From positions 69,085 through 133,084 of the forward strand of contig JAEYDD010000057.1 of assembly GCA_023404095.1 (NCBI GenBank): a stretch of DNA of 64,000 bases. The letters are read 5' to 3'. Under the pieces are notes generated by a model. That model ran no database searches. It was not told where the DNA came from and saw only the letters and a list, made by a program, of their open reading frames with translations. Origin of the DNA: Pseudomonadota bacterium. GTDB taxonomy: Bacteria > Pseudomonadota > Alphaproteobacteria > Rhizobiales > Rhizobiaceae. Shown piece by piece: positions 52,580 through 60,385 of this stretch (the stretch's first letter is position 1; the number at the start of each line of letters is the position of its first letter). Both the position numbers and the translations under genes were made by a program.

Positions 52580-53539
52580 TCATCCGCTGCTCCGGGCAAG
52601 TGCCACTGCGGCTCCTTTCAAGAGGGCCTCCTCACCCTTGATCAGCAAAATCGGCACCTGCTTCAACCAAGGCGGGGCACTTGCGCGAGCCTCGAGCGCG
52701 AGCCGGAAGGTATCGTCGCTCAAGATCCGTTCTATCTTTCGAGGAAGCGGTCCCCACAAGTAGATGCCGCCCTGGGCGTCATAGACAAGTGCGATGTCGG
52801 CCACGAACCTGGCGAGCCAGGTTGCGAAGTAGTTCATGGTTTCCACGGCGACTGTATCCTGCGCCGCAAATGCAGCATCGATTACTGCCAATGACTGTAG
52901 GGAGCACACAGGTTGACCTCGGACACGCAGCAAACAGTCATGCAGGCGGCTCAGCCCCGCAGCAGAGAGCATTTGCTCCACCGAGACATGCAAGTTTTCC
53001 CTTCGGAGAAGGTTTGCAATATCGAGTTCTTCCTGTGTTTGCGGGGCAAAGGAAATGCTGGCGGCATGCGTGTGGAGAGTCTCCGAGGCGCCGTTGAGGT
53101 CTCTGACGGCTGCGACCCCGATCCTGTCGGTTATACACACGACCACCTTTGGTGCATGGTCAACTGGATCGTCTCCGGCAAGACGCTCGACGTCGTGTGG
53201 AGCCAGATCCTGCAGGACCGATGACAGCGCTTCCAGCGCGTCCACGATACGGATGGTGGATGGAGTGATGCCACTACTGAAGTCTGAGCCAGTAAATTGG
53301 CGTTCAAGCTCGCCGCTGCTTGGAAGGTGTGCGCCGTCTGTGACCGCAACAGCGATCGCACCGGGCGGGTTGGGAACCGATCGAATGTAGGCCGCCAACG
53401 CTTCTGCCGCAGTGCCAAACGCGTCGTTGCCGAACTGTACGAAGTGATCGATCGTCAGCCTGTCGGTATCAGCGACGGCGAACCGGATATGGGTTTCGCC
53501 CAATTCAACGGCCAAAACGTTATGCGTGAACTTGCTCAC
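52580..53539 (-). CDS. glucokinase-like protein, probably catalytically degenerate
   Basis: 319 residues of the Glk/hexokinase fold, read from the GTG at 53537-53539, which has GGGAGG 6 nt upstream; the longer frame to 53662 would run across the promoter and lacks a Shine-Dalgarno. The family loop DIGGTNARF reads ELGETHIRF, and GPGTGLGVA near 150 reads ITDRIGVAAV, so phosphate-binding glycines are lost; the sugar-binding ENGH/EGGH site reads HAASISF. Fold landmarks (HVSVEQMLSAAGL) remain. It may act as a regulator or pseudokinase. First gene before the USP. Confidence 0.62.
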   Translation of the reverse strand: MSKFTHNVLAVELGETHIRFAVADTDRLTIDHFVQFGNDAFGTAAEALAAYIRSVPNPPGAIAVAVTDGAHLPSSGELERQFTGSDFSSGITPSTIRIVDALEALSSVLQDLAPHDVERLAGDDPVDHAPKVVVCITDRIGVAAVRDLNGASETLHTHAASISFAPQTQEELDIANLLRRENLHVSVEQMLSAAGLSRLHDCLLRVRGQPVCSLQSLAVIDAAFAAQDTVAVETMNYFATWLARFVADIALVYDAQGGIYLWGPLPRKIERILSDDTFRLALEARASAPPWLKQVPILLIKGEEALLKGAAVALARSSG

Positions 53540-53597
53540 CGCATCCCTCCCGAGTTTAGTCAACGACACACGATGGAACATGCCCACTGGATCCGCT

Positions 53598-53611
53598 TTG
53601 ATGAGCATCAA
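53598..53611. promoter_or_regulatory. anaerobox of the glk-like/USP operon
   Basis: TTGAT-GAGC-ATCAA, an exact consensus. Centre 65.5 nt before the GTG at 53539 on the minus strand. It could also drive the divergent PRPP synthetase gene. Confidence 0.75.
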
Positions 53612-53664
53612 AATACGGTCAATTGTCCGATGCCCCAGCGTGTTTTTTTCTGTCACGGACAATG

Positions 53665-53678
53665 TTGACGAGCATCAA
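53665..53678. promoter_or_regulatory. anaerobox near the PRPP synthetase gene
   Basis: TTGAC-GAGC-ATCAA. Centre only 40.5 nt before the ATG at 53712, far closer than the 56-70 nt of other boxes in the window. A TATAAT (53705-53710) lies directly before the ATG. Confidence 0.7.
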
Positions 53679-53682
53679 AGAC

Positions 53683-53709
53683 AGGGAGGCAATGTTTGCT
53701 AAACTATAA
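53683..53709 (+). other. possible five-codon leader ORF before the PRPP synthetase gene
   Basis: AGGGAGG (53683-53689) is followed after 2 nt by ATG TTT GCT AAA CTA TAA (MFAKL), ending 2 nt before the gene's ATG. The spacing is shorter than usual. It is meaningful only if the transcript starts upstream, for example from the box at 53598. Confidence 0.3.
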
Positions 53710-53711
53710 TA

Positions 53712-54689
53712 ATGCGTTTCTTTGCTTTAGGCGAAACGAAGTTTCTTGGAGAAGCCGTGTCTCATGCAAGCGGCATTTCGCTCGATTTGCATGAGGAGCG
53801 TGACTTCGCAGGCGGTGAACACAAAAGCCGGCCGCTGGAAAGTGTACGTGGGCGCGACGTCTATGTGCTGCACAGCCTCAACGGCAGAGGTGCTTGCTCA
53901 GCCAACGACAAGCTCTGCAAATTGCTCTTCTTCATCGCGGCATGCCGCGAGAATGGCGCGTCGCGGGTCACGGCAGTCGTGCCATATCTGGCCTATTCAC
54001 GAAAGGACAGGCAAACCAAGGCGCGCGACCCGGTGACCACGCGCTACGTCGCCCAACTCTTCGAGGCGGTCGGCACGGATAACGTCGTGACGCTCGACGC
54101 CCATAACATTGCGGCTTTTCAGAATGCGTTCCGATGCCGGTTGGTTCACCTTGATACAAGAAGATTGTTTGCCGGGGTCATGATGGAAAAAGCTGCAGGC
54201 GGGCCCTTGGTGGTTTTTTCACCGGACGGAGGTGGGATCAAGCGGGCGCAACTGCTCAAGGAGACACTTGAAAGCATGTCGGGGCACGAAGTCGGTTTCG
54301 GTTTCGCCGAGAAGCGACGTAGCCGCGGAGTTGTTTCGGGAAACCTCTTCGCCGGAGATGTTGATGGTTCCGCTGTCTTCGTCGTGGACGACATGATCAG
54401 CACGGGGGGAACGATGACGAGGGCCGCGCAGGCTTGCCGCGAGCGCGGCGCGGCGGCTGTCTATGCCATCGCCGCCCATGGCCTGTTCGACCGGGGTGTG
54501 GAAGCCATGTTCGCCAATCCAGCGATCGACCGCACCATCGTTACGGACTCGGTTGCGCCCTTTTCCGTGCCGGAGGAAACGCTCCACGCCAGCATTGACG
54601 TTGTGTCGGTCGCTCCGCTCATTGGCGAAGCGATCAAAAGGCTGCATTCGGGCGGATCCATTTCGGAACTTTTGGGCGGCGAAGACTAA
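53712..54689 (+). CDS. ribose-phosphate pyrophosphokinase (PRPP synthetase) paralogue
   Basis: 325 residues of the Prs family: FALGETKFLGEAVS and DFAGGEHKSRP at the N-terminus, the flexible-loop YLAYSRKDR (92-100), LDAHNIAAFQN (in place of DLHAxQIQGFF), and the PRPP motif VVDDMISTGGTM (224-235). It converts ribose 5-phosphate and ATP to PRPP. Sequence differs from housekeeping Prs (e.g. HN for HA in the metal region), so this is a specialised paralogue, under an anaerobox. The 3' end overlaps the convergent gene by 56 nt. Confidence 0.85.
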   Translation: MRFFALGETKFLGEAVSHASGISLDLHEERDFAGGEHKSRPLESVRGRDVYVLHSLNGRGACSANDKLCKLLFFIAACRENGASRVTAVVPYLAYSRKDRQTKARDPVTTRYVAQLFEAVGTDNVVTLDAHNIAAFQNAFRCRLVHLDTRRLFAGVMMEKAAGGPLVVFSPDGGGIKRAQLLKETLESMSGHEVGFGFAEKRRSRGVVSGNLFAGDVDGSAVFVVDDMISTGGTMTRAAQACRERGAAAVYAIAAHGLFDRGVEAMFANPAIDRTIVTDSVAPFSVPEETLHASIDVVSVAPLIGEAIKRLHSGGSISELLGGED

Positions 54690-55680
54690 TGCATTCCCGA
54701 GCCGCCATCGCCAGGTAGGCGAGCGTCAGCGGTCGCCATTTTTCGGGGTGACGCACCGGATGTTCCAGCAAATGGGCAAGGCACAGCCGGGCGCGCACGA
54801 GGCATCGGAACCCGCCATAAAGCCCAAGCAGCCGCCTATCAGGGCGGTTGCCGAGATGCTGCTCAAGGGTGTCGAGGAGTACAGTTCGCGCCCAGGGTGC
54901 GCCCAGGAGGTCGCATTCAAGTCCCAGATAGTTCACTTCGTCATACGGTTCGAGTATCCGCATAGATCGATTGAACTCGAGGCAGTCGATGATCTGCGGC
55001 GGTGACACGAGACACACATGCTCAGGCCGAAGGTCGCCGTGCCCCTCGACTACTAGCCCGGCCGCAATACGGGCTTCAACCAGCTGACGCATTTCCTCGA
55101 TGCCGTTGTCGACATCGTCGAGCAACGCGGCAGCGCCCGCCTCGCGAAGGTCGAATTCGGATCGCAGCAAGATTGATCTGTTCACCTGTTGCTCGCGTAC
55201 GAGGAGCGCTGGATAGGTTGCCCCGTCTGCGACCTGTGGCGGGCATGTTGCATAAAAGTCGGCAAGCTTGCGGGCAACGTCGTGCAGTTCGCGCTCCTCG
55301 AGGCGCTTGTCCTTGATGCGCCTATCCAGCATGTCCTGTTCCGGCAGCCTACACATGACGACGAGCCAGTCCACGATGCGGCCTGGCGGATCGAAACTTA
55401 ACTGGCCGGCGCTACGGTTATAGAGCGGGATCACCGAACGGTATGTCTCCGCAGCCAGTCGGCGGTTTAGACGGAGTTCTTCCTCACAGAAGAATCTTCG
55501 CTTGGCCAATGTGCTGAAGTCGAGAAATGGATAGCTGACGGGCTTCTTCAGCTTCAAGACGTGATCTTTGCCCAGGAAGACCCACGACATGTGGGTCTCC
55601 TTAACTTCTATTCCGCTCGGCTCACCGGCATAGGAGGCGGGGTCGGCAAGGTATCGGGTCTTTTCGGCAAGTGTTACGAT
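54634..55680 (-). CDS. COG2187 family protein (aminoglycoside phosphotransferase-like)
   Basis: 348 residues if read from ATC at 55678-55680. The kinase-like core shows THMSWVFLGKDHVLKLKKPV, FLDFSTLAKRRFFCEEELRL, EGHGDLRPEHV (Brenner-like HGDLxxxH) and QIIDCLEFNRSMR. In the family, about 30 residues precede THxSWVFL. Here the matching residues (RYLADPASYAGEPSGIEVKE) are present upstream of the first ATG (55590), back to the ATC, where AAGGAG lies 7 nt before it. Either an ATC start or a mutated ATG is implied. The COG0645 ATPase domain often fused behind is absent. Confidence 0.72.
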   Translation of the reverse strand: MVTLAEKTRYLADPASYAGEPSGIEVKETHMSWVFLGKDHVLKLKKPVSYPFLDFSTLAKRRFFCEEELRLNRRLAAETYRSVIPLYNRSAGQLSFDPPGRIVDWLVVMCRLPEQDMLDRRIKDKRLEERELHDVARKLADFYATCPPQVADGATYPALLVREQQVNRSILLRSEFDLREAGAAALLDDVDNGIEEMRQLVEARIAAGLVVEGHGDLRPEHVCLVSPPQIIDCLEFNRSMRILEPYDEVNYLGLECDLLGAPWARTVLLDTLEQHLGNRPDRRLLGLYGGFRCLVRARLCLAHLLEHPVRHPEKWRPLTLAYLAMAARECISLRRPKVPKWIRPNAAF

Positions 55681-55705
55681 GAACAGGCTCCTTGACGGTT
55701 CTCGG

Positions 55706-56053
55706 CTACGGGTAACTGCCGGCGTTCACTTCGCAAGGATCCACCTCCACAAGGAGCGACTGCGTCATGCCGTCGAAGGCCCATTCAACAAAAAGCAGGT
55801 GTGGCCGCGGGCACCGGCCACAATCAAATCGGTGCCGAACTTCCTCGCGGTGCCCACCAAGGTTGCGCCGTCTTCCGGCTCATCGGGGCCGACAAGCTCA
55901 GCGCGACCCGCGCTATGCTGACCACGAAGCGCACAACGTCAGGGGTGCTTTCATCTGCCTTGCTCGGCTGCCGGCCTTGCAGCGTCACAACCATCACTTC
56001 TGTGCGTGAGGGCCGTCGATGTCGAGTTCCACCAGGATCGTATTGTAGATCAT
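55706..56053 (-). pseudogene. universal stress protein pseudogene with several frameshifts
   Basis: Minus-strand reading from the ATG at 56053 gives MIYNTILVELDIDGPHAQK, a USP N-terminus, then a stop. Further on, ARKFGTDLIVAGARGHT (the USP GxxGH region) and WAFDGMTQSLLVEVD (C-terminal USP helix) occur in other frames, and the last frame stops at 55706. At least two frame changes and one stop separate these pieces. It sits between the COG2187 and groEL genes on the same strand. Confidence 0.75.
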
Positions 56054-56094
56054 CGTTCTCGCCCCCCGCCACAGGCGAAACCGCCCGCATACGT

Positions 56095-57723
56095 TCAAAG
56101 GTTCGGGGACATCTCCGGATCCAATGAGTGTTCCTTCGCCGGTTCGGGAACCTCGGTCATGGTCGCCTCCGTCAGGAGCAGCACGCTTGCCACGGAAACC
56201 GCATTCTCCAGCCCAACGCGGACGACCTTGGTCGGATCGATTATGCCAGCCTCGACGAGATCGACATAGGTCTTGGTTCCTGCGTCGAAACCGTGGTTGC
56301 CTTTACCCTCCAGCATGCGGGCCACCGCAACCCCGCCGTCTGCCGCCGAGTTTTCCGCTATCTGTCGGGCAGGGGCCTCCAGCGCGCGCTTGAGTATCTG
56401 TACGCCGGTTCGCTCATCGCCGTCACATTTCGCCTCCTCCTCGGCGACGGCCGACACGCATCGCAACAGGGCAAGACCTCCGCCCGGGACGATGCCTTCC
56501 GTAACTGCGGCCTTCGTCGCGCTGATAGCGTCGTCGAGCGCCTCCTTTTTGGCCTTGAGTTCGGCCTCGGTTGGCGCGCCGGCCCGGATCACTGCCACGC
56601 CGCCGGCAAGCTTCGCCAGTCGCTCCTGCAATTTCTCGCTGTCGTAGTCACTCGTCGTCTTCTCGATCTCGCGCCGGATCTGATCGATGCGGCTCTTGAT
56701 TGCCTGGCGGTCGCCGCCGCCACCGATGATCGTCGTATTGTCCTTGTCGATAACGACGCGCTTAGCGCGTCCGAGTTGGTCGATCGTGACGCTGTCCAGC
56801 TTGATTCCAAGCTCCTCAGAGATAACCTGCGCGCCTGTGACGATGGCGATGTCCTGGAGCATTGCCTTGCGCCGGTCGCCGAACCCGGGTGCCTTGACGG
56901 CACAGTTGCGAAACGTGCCGCGCAGATGATTGACGATCAACGTCGCCAGCGCATCGGCCTCGACATCTTCGGCGATGACCATCAGGGGCCTGCAGGCCTT
57001 GACGATCGCCTCAAGCAGGTTGATCAGGTCGTTCAGCGGGCCGATCTTTCGGTCGACGACGAGGATCGCGGCGTCCTCGAGAACAGCCTCCATCTTGTCG
57101 GCGTCGGTGACGAAGTAGGGGGAAAGAAAGCCGCGGTCGAATTGCATGTCTTCCACAACGTCCAGCACCGTCTCGGTCGTCTTGGCCTCCTCGACCGTGA
57201 TGACGCCTTCGTTTCCGACCTTCTCCATGGCCGCGCCCACGAGGTGACCGATCGCAGCGTCGTTATGGGCTGCGATCGCGGCGATCTGTTCCTTCTCCAG
57301 TGTCGTCCTGATAGGCTGCGACATCTTCCGCAGCGCCTCGACGGCACGTCTTGTCGCTCTGTCGAGACCTCGCTTGATGTCGATTGCACTGGCGCCGGCC
57401 ACAACGTTTCGCACGCCGTCGGAGAACATGGCATGCGCCAGAATTGTCGACGTACTGGTACCGTCACCGACCATTTCGCCGGTTTTTTCAGCAGCCTGAC
57501 GCAACATTAGAGCTCCGAGGTTTTCCTCCCGGTCCTTCAAGTCGAATTCCTTAGCGATGGTGACACCGTCGTTGCAGACGATCGGAGCGCCCCACTTCTT
57601 CTCGATCAGAACCGACTTTGACCGCGGGCCGAGGGTTACGCGCACCGCATCTGCCAATTGAGTTGCACCACGGAGGATTTTTTCGCGGGCGGCCGAGCGA
57701 AACAGAATTTGCTTGTGCGCCAT
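56095..57723 (-). CDS. GroEL paralogue (chaperonin 60) without GroES
   Basis: 542 residues with the full chaperonin layout: VTLGPRSKSVLIEKKWGAPI, NDGVTIAKEFDLKD, the ATPase motif GDGTSTSTILAHA, apical-domain segments and AAVTEGIVPGGGLALLR. The GDGTTT loop has Ser for Thr. The C-terminus ends EHSLDPEMSPNL and lacks the Gly-Gly-Met tail of housekeeping GroEL. No groES lies beside it, so it must use a GroES elsewhere. An anaerobox lies 69.5 nt upstream of the start, suggesting a low-oxygen chaperonin isoform. Confidence 0.9.
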   Translation of the reverse strand: MAHKQILFRSAAREKILRGATQLADAVRVTLGPRSKSVLIEKKWGAPIVCNDGVTIAKEFDLKDREENLGALMLRQAAEKTGEMVGDGTSTSTILAHAMFSDGVRNVVAGASAIDIKRGLDRATRRAVEALRKMSQPIRTTLEKEQIAAIAAHNDAAIGHLVGAAMEKVGNEGVITVEEAKTTETVLDVVEDMQFDRGFLSPYFVTDADKMEAVLEDAAILVVDRKIGPLNDLINLLEAIVKACRPLMVIAEDVEADALATLIVNHLRGTFRNCAVKAPGFGDRRKAMLQDIAIVTGAQVISEELGIKLDSVTIDQLGRAKRVVIDKDNTTIIGGGGDRQAIKSRIDQIRREIEKTTSDYDSEKLQERLAKLAGGVAVIRAGAPTEAELKAKKEALDDAISATKAAVTEGIVPGGGLALLRCVSAVAEEEAKCDGDERTGVQILKRALEAPARQIAENSAADGGVAVARMLEGKGNHGFDAGTKTYVDLVEAGIIDPTKVVRVGLENAVSVASVLLLTEATMTEVPEPAKEHSLDPEMSPNL

Positions 57724-57785
57724 TTACCCACCCCTGCAATCCAGTTGGGATTGCGAAATGATGCCACCTCCCGCCATCCCTGACT

Positions 57786-57799
57786 TTGATTGGCGTCAA
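57786..57799. promoter_or_regulatory. anaerobox of groEL
   Basis: TTGAT-TGGC-GTCAA, centre 69.5 nt before the groEL ATG (minus strand). Confidence 0.75.
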
Positions 57800-57832
57800 G
57801 ATGCTTTCAATCCGCCGAGGAAATTTACCCGA

Positions 57833-57846
57833 TTGAGCCGCATCAA
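57833..57846. promoter_or_regulatory. anaerobox of the PEP synthase gene
   Basis: TTGAG-CCGC-ATCAA, centre 56.5 nt before the ATG at 57896 (plus strand). With the box at -41.5 transcription would start at about 57881, excluding the ATG at 57881 as start codon. Confidence 0.7.
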
Positions 57847-57895
57847 GGCTGATCATCGCGACAGGACGTAGCTTTTAAATATGCAGGAGGGTTTC

Positions 57896-60385
57896 ATGCG
57901 AAGCCGCACTGGTGCGCCCGGAAGAAGAGAAATCACATCCGTCCTCTGGTTTGAGGAGATCGGCCACGAGGACATCAGCCGTGTCGGCGGAAAAAACGCT
58001 TCCTTGGGCGAGTTGGTGAAGGCTCTCGCGCCGCGGGGCATTCGCATTCCGCCCGGCTTTGCCACGACCGCCGAGGCCTACCGGAACTATTTGGAGGAGA
58101 ACCGTCTCGGTCCGGCGATCAAGGACCTGCTCCAGGCCCATGCGGCGGGGAAGGCGACGCTTGCCGAGGCCGGCCGGGCAATCAGGTCCTTGCTGCTGCA
58201 TGGGGATTGGCCCGAAGCGACGAGGGAGGCAGTCCTGAGCGCCTATCGGGAGCTCTGCGCGCGAACCGGCAACGCCGAGGTCGATGTTGCGGTGCGATCG
58301 AGTGCCACGGCGGAGGATCTTCCTGATGCCAGTTTTGCGGGGCAGCAGGAATCGTTCCTGAATGTGCGCGGCGGGGCCCTGCTCGATGCGTGCCGTCGCT
58401 GCTACGCGTCTTTGTTTACCGACCGCGCCATCAGCTATCGCCAAGCCAAGGGCTTCGACCACATGAGCGTGGCGTTGTCGATCGGGGTGCAGCAGATGGT
58501 GCGCTCCGACAGCGGCGGTTCGGGGGTGATGTTCTCGATCGACACCGAGACCGGCTTCAAGGACCTGGTTGTCATCGATGCCGCCTGGGGGCTCGGCGAA
58601 ACCGTCGTAAAAGGCGCCGTCGATCCGGACGGGTACCAGGTTTTCAAGCCGCTGCTCGAAGACACCACCCTTGTTCCCATCATCGGAAAGAAGCTGGGAA
58701 GCAAGATGAGGAAACTGGTCTATGCCGCTGGCGAGACGCCAACGCGCAGCGTTGCGACATCCAAGTTGGAGCGTGCGACGTACGTGCTTCAGGATCAGGA
58801 AATCCTGTCGCTTGCTCGGTGGGCCACCGATATCGAGGATCATTACGGGTGTCCGATGGATATCGAATGGGCCATGGATGGCGTGAACAGGCAGATGTAT
58901 ATCGTTCAGGCCCGACCAGAGACGGTGCAGTCGCACCGAGATGCAACGATTTTCAAGACCTATGCAATCGCCGACAGGGGGAGGGCGCTGACCAGCGGGT
59001 TTGCAATCGGCCAAGCTGCCGTCGCCGGTCGGGTCTGCCTGATCGAGGACCCCAACGATATCGATAAATTCGTCGACGGCTCCATTCTTGTCACCGGCAC
59101 GACGGATCCCGACTGGGTTCCCGTCATGAAGCGGGCGGCTGCGATCATTACCGATCATGGCGGCCGGACCTCGCACGCGGCAATCGTCAGTCGCGAGCTC
59201 GGGCTTCCGGCAATCGTCGGCACCGGCAACGCGACCCGCATCCTGTCCGAAGGACAGCATGTCACTGTTTCCTGCGCGGAGGGCAACCAGGGCTTCGTCT
59301 ACGAAGGCACCGCCCATATAGACACCCAAACGGTCGATGTCGCTGATTTGCCCCGCACACGCACCGAAATCATGCTGAATCTCGCAAATCCAGCTGCTGC
59401 CCTGCGCTGGTGGCCACTTCCGGCTAACGGTGTCGGTCTGGCGCGCATGGAGTTCGTGATCGGCAATCACATCCAGATCCATCCGATGGCGTTGGTACGC
59501 TATGGGGAATTGAAGGACGAAAAGGCGAAGCAGGAAATCGCCGAATTGACCATCGGTTATGCCGACAAGACGGAATACTTCGTCGACCGCCTTTCGCGCG
59601 GGCTGGCCAGCATTGCGGCGGTCTTCTATCCCAAAACGGTGATCGTCCGGATGAGCGACTTCAAGGCCAACGAGTATGCGGGCCTCGTCGGCGGCGCGCA
59701 GTTCGAACCGCTGGAAGAAAACCCGATGATCGGGTTCCGGGGGGCTTCGCGATATTATTCGCCTCGCTACAGTGAGGGTTTCGCGCTCGAATGCCGCGCA
59801 ATCCGACGCCTGCGCGAGGAAATTGGGTTCCGCAACGTGGTGCTCATGATTCCGTTCTGTCGTTCGACGGCCGAAGCCGATCGCGTTCTCGCCGTGATGG
59901 CTGAGAACGGGCTTAAGCGCGGCGAGAACGGCCTTCAGGTCTTTGTCATGTGCGAGATACCGTCGAACGTCGTCCTGGCCGGCGAATTCGCGCGGCGCTT
60001 CGATGGGTTTTCAATCGGCTCGAACGATCTCACGCAGCTTACCCTTGGGGTTGACCGGGATTCGGCGGAACTCGCCGAGCTATTCGACGAGCAGGACCCG
60101 GCAGTCAAATGGATGATTTCCAGCGTCATTTCGCAAGCCCACAAGGCCGGTGCCAAGGTCGGGCTTTGCGGCCAGGCGCCGAGCGACCATCCCGGTTTTG
60201 CCGCTTTTCTTGTCGAATGCGGGATTGATTCCATCTCGGTGAGCCCCGACAGCTTCATTGCCGTCAAACGACAGGTCGCGGAAGCGGAGCAACATTTTTC
60301 CCGCGCGACAGAAAGGAAGGATAGTGACGGTGGCACACCAGCAACCAGATCCGCAGGCGTCAGCAAGAACGGACACGACCGGTGA
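57896..60385 (+). CDS. ppsA: phosphoenolpyruvate synthase
   Basis: 829 residues. It has an N-terminal ATP-grasp (GGKNASLGELV, RSSATAEDLPDASFAGQQES), the phosphohistidine domain with catalytic His 427 (GGRTSHAAIVSRELG), and the C-terminal PEP/pyruvate barrel with Cys 758 (GLCGQAPSD). It makes PEP from pyruvate and ATP, or works with PPDK-like reversibility. The ATG at 57896 is preceded by AGGAGGG; an in-frame ATG 15 nt earlier is at the predicted transcription start. The Ser/Gly-rich C-terminal tail overlaps the next gene by 62 nt. Confidence 0.92.
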   Translation: MRSRTGAPGRREITSVLWFEEIGHEDISRVGGKNASLGELVKALAPRGIRIPPGFATTAEAYRNYLEENRLGPAIKDLLQAHAAGKATLAEAGRAIRSLLLHGDWPEATREAVLSAYRELCARTGNAEVDVAVRSSATAEDLPDASFAGQQESFLNVRGGALLDACRRCYASLFTDRAISYRQAKGFDHMSVALSIGVQQMVRSDSGGSGVMFSIDTETGFKDLVVIDAAWGLGETVVKGAVDPDGYQVFKPLLEDTTLVPIIGKKLGSKMRKLVYAAGETPTRSVATSKLERATYVLQDQEILSLARWATDIEDHYGCPMDIEWAMDGVNRQMYIVQARPETVQSHRDATIFKTYAIADRGRALTSGFAIGQAAVAGRVCLIEDPNDIDKFVDGSILVTGTTDPDWVPVMKRAAAIITDHGGRTSHAAIVSRELGLPAIVGTGNATRILSEGQHVTVSCAEGNQGFVYEGTAHIDTQTVDVADLPRTRTEIMLNLANPAAALRWWPLPANGVGLARMEFVIGNHIQIHPMALVRYGELKDEKAKQEIAELTIGYADKTEYFVDRLSRGLASIAAVFYPKTVIVRMSDFKANEYAGLVGGAQFEPLEENPMIGFRGASRYYSPRYSEGFALECRAIRRLREEIGFRNVVLMIPFCRSTAEADRVLAVMAENGLKRGENGLQVFVMCEIPSNVVLAGEFARRFDGFSIGSNDLTQLTLGVDRDSAELAELFDEQDPAVKWMISSVISQAHKAGAKVGLCGQAPSDHPGFAAFLVECGIDSISVSPDSFIAVKRQVAEAEQHFSRATERKDSDGGTPATRSAGVSKNGHDR

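Noticed and set aside
56128..57510. 460-codon plus-strand frame inside groEL
   Set aside because: Antisense to a complete chaperonin gene with intact motifs; composition is shadow-like.
57875..59482. 535-codon minus-strand frame inside ppsA
   Set aside because: The plus strand encodes full PEP synthase with catalytic His and Cys; no motif in the antisense product.
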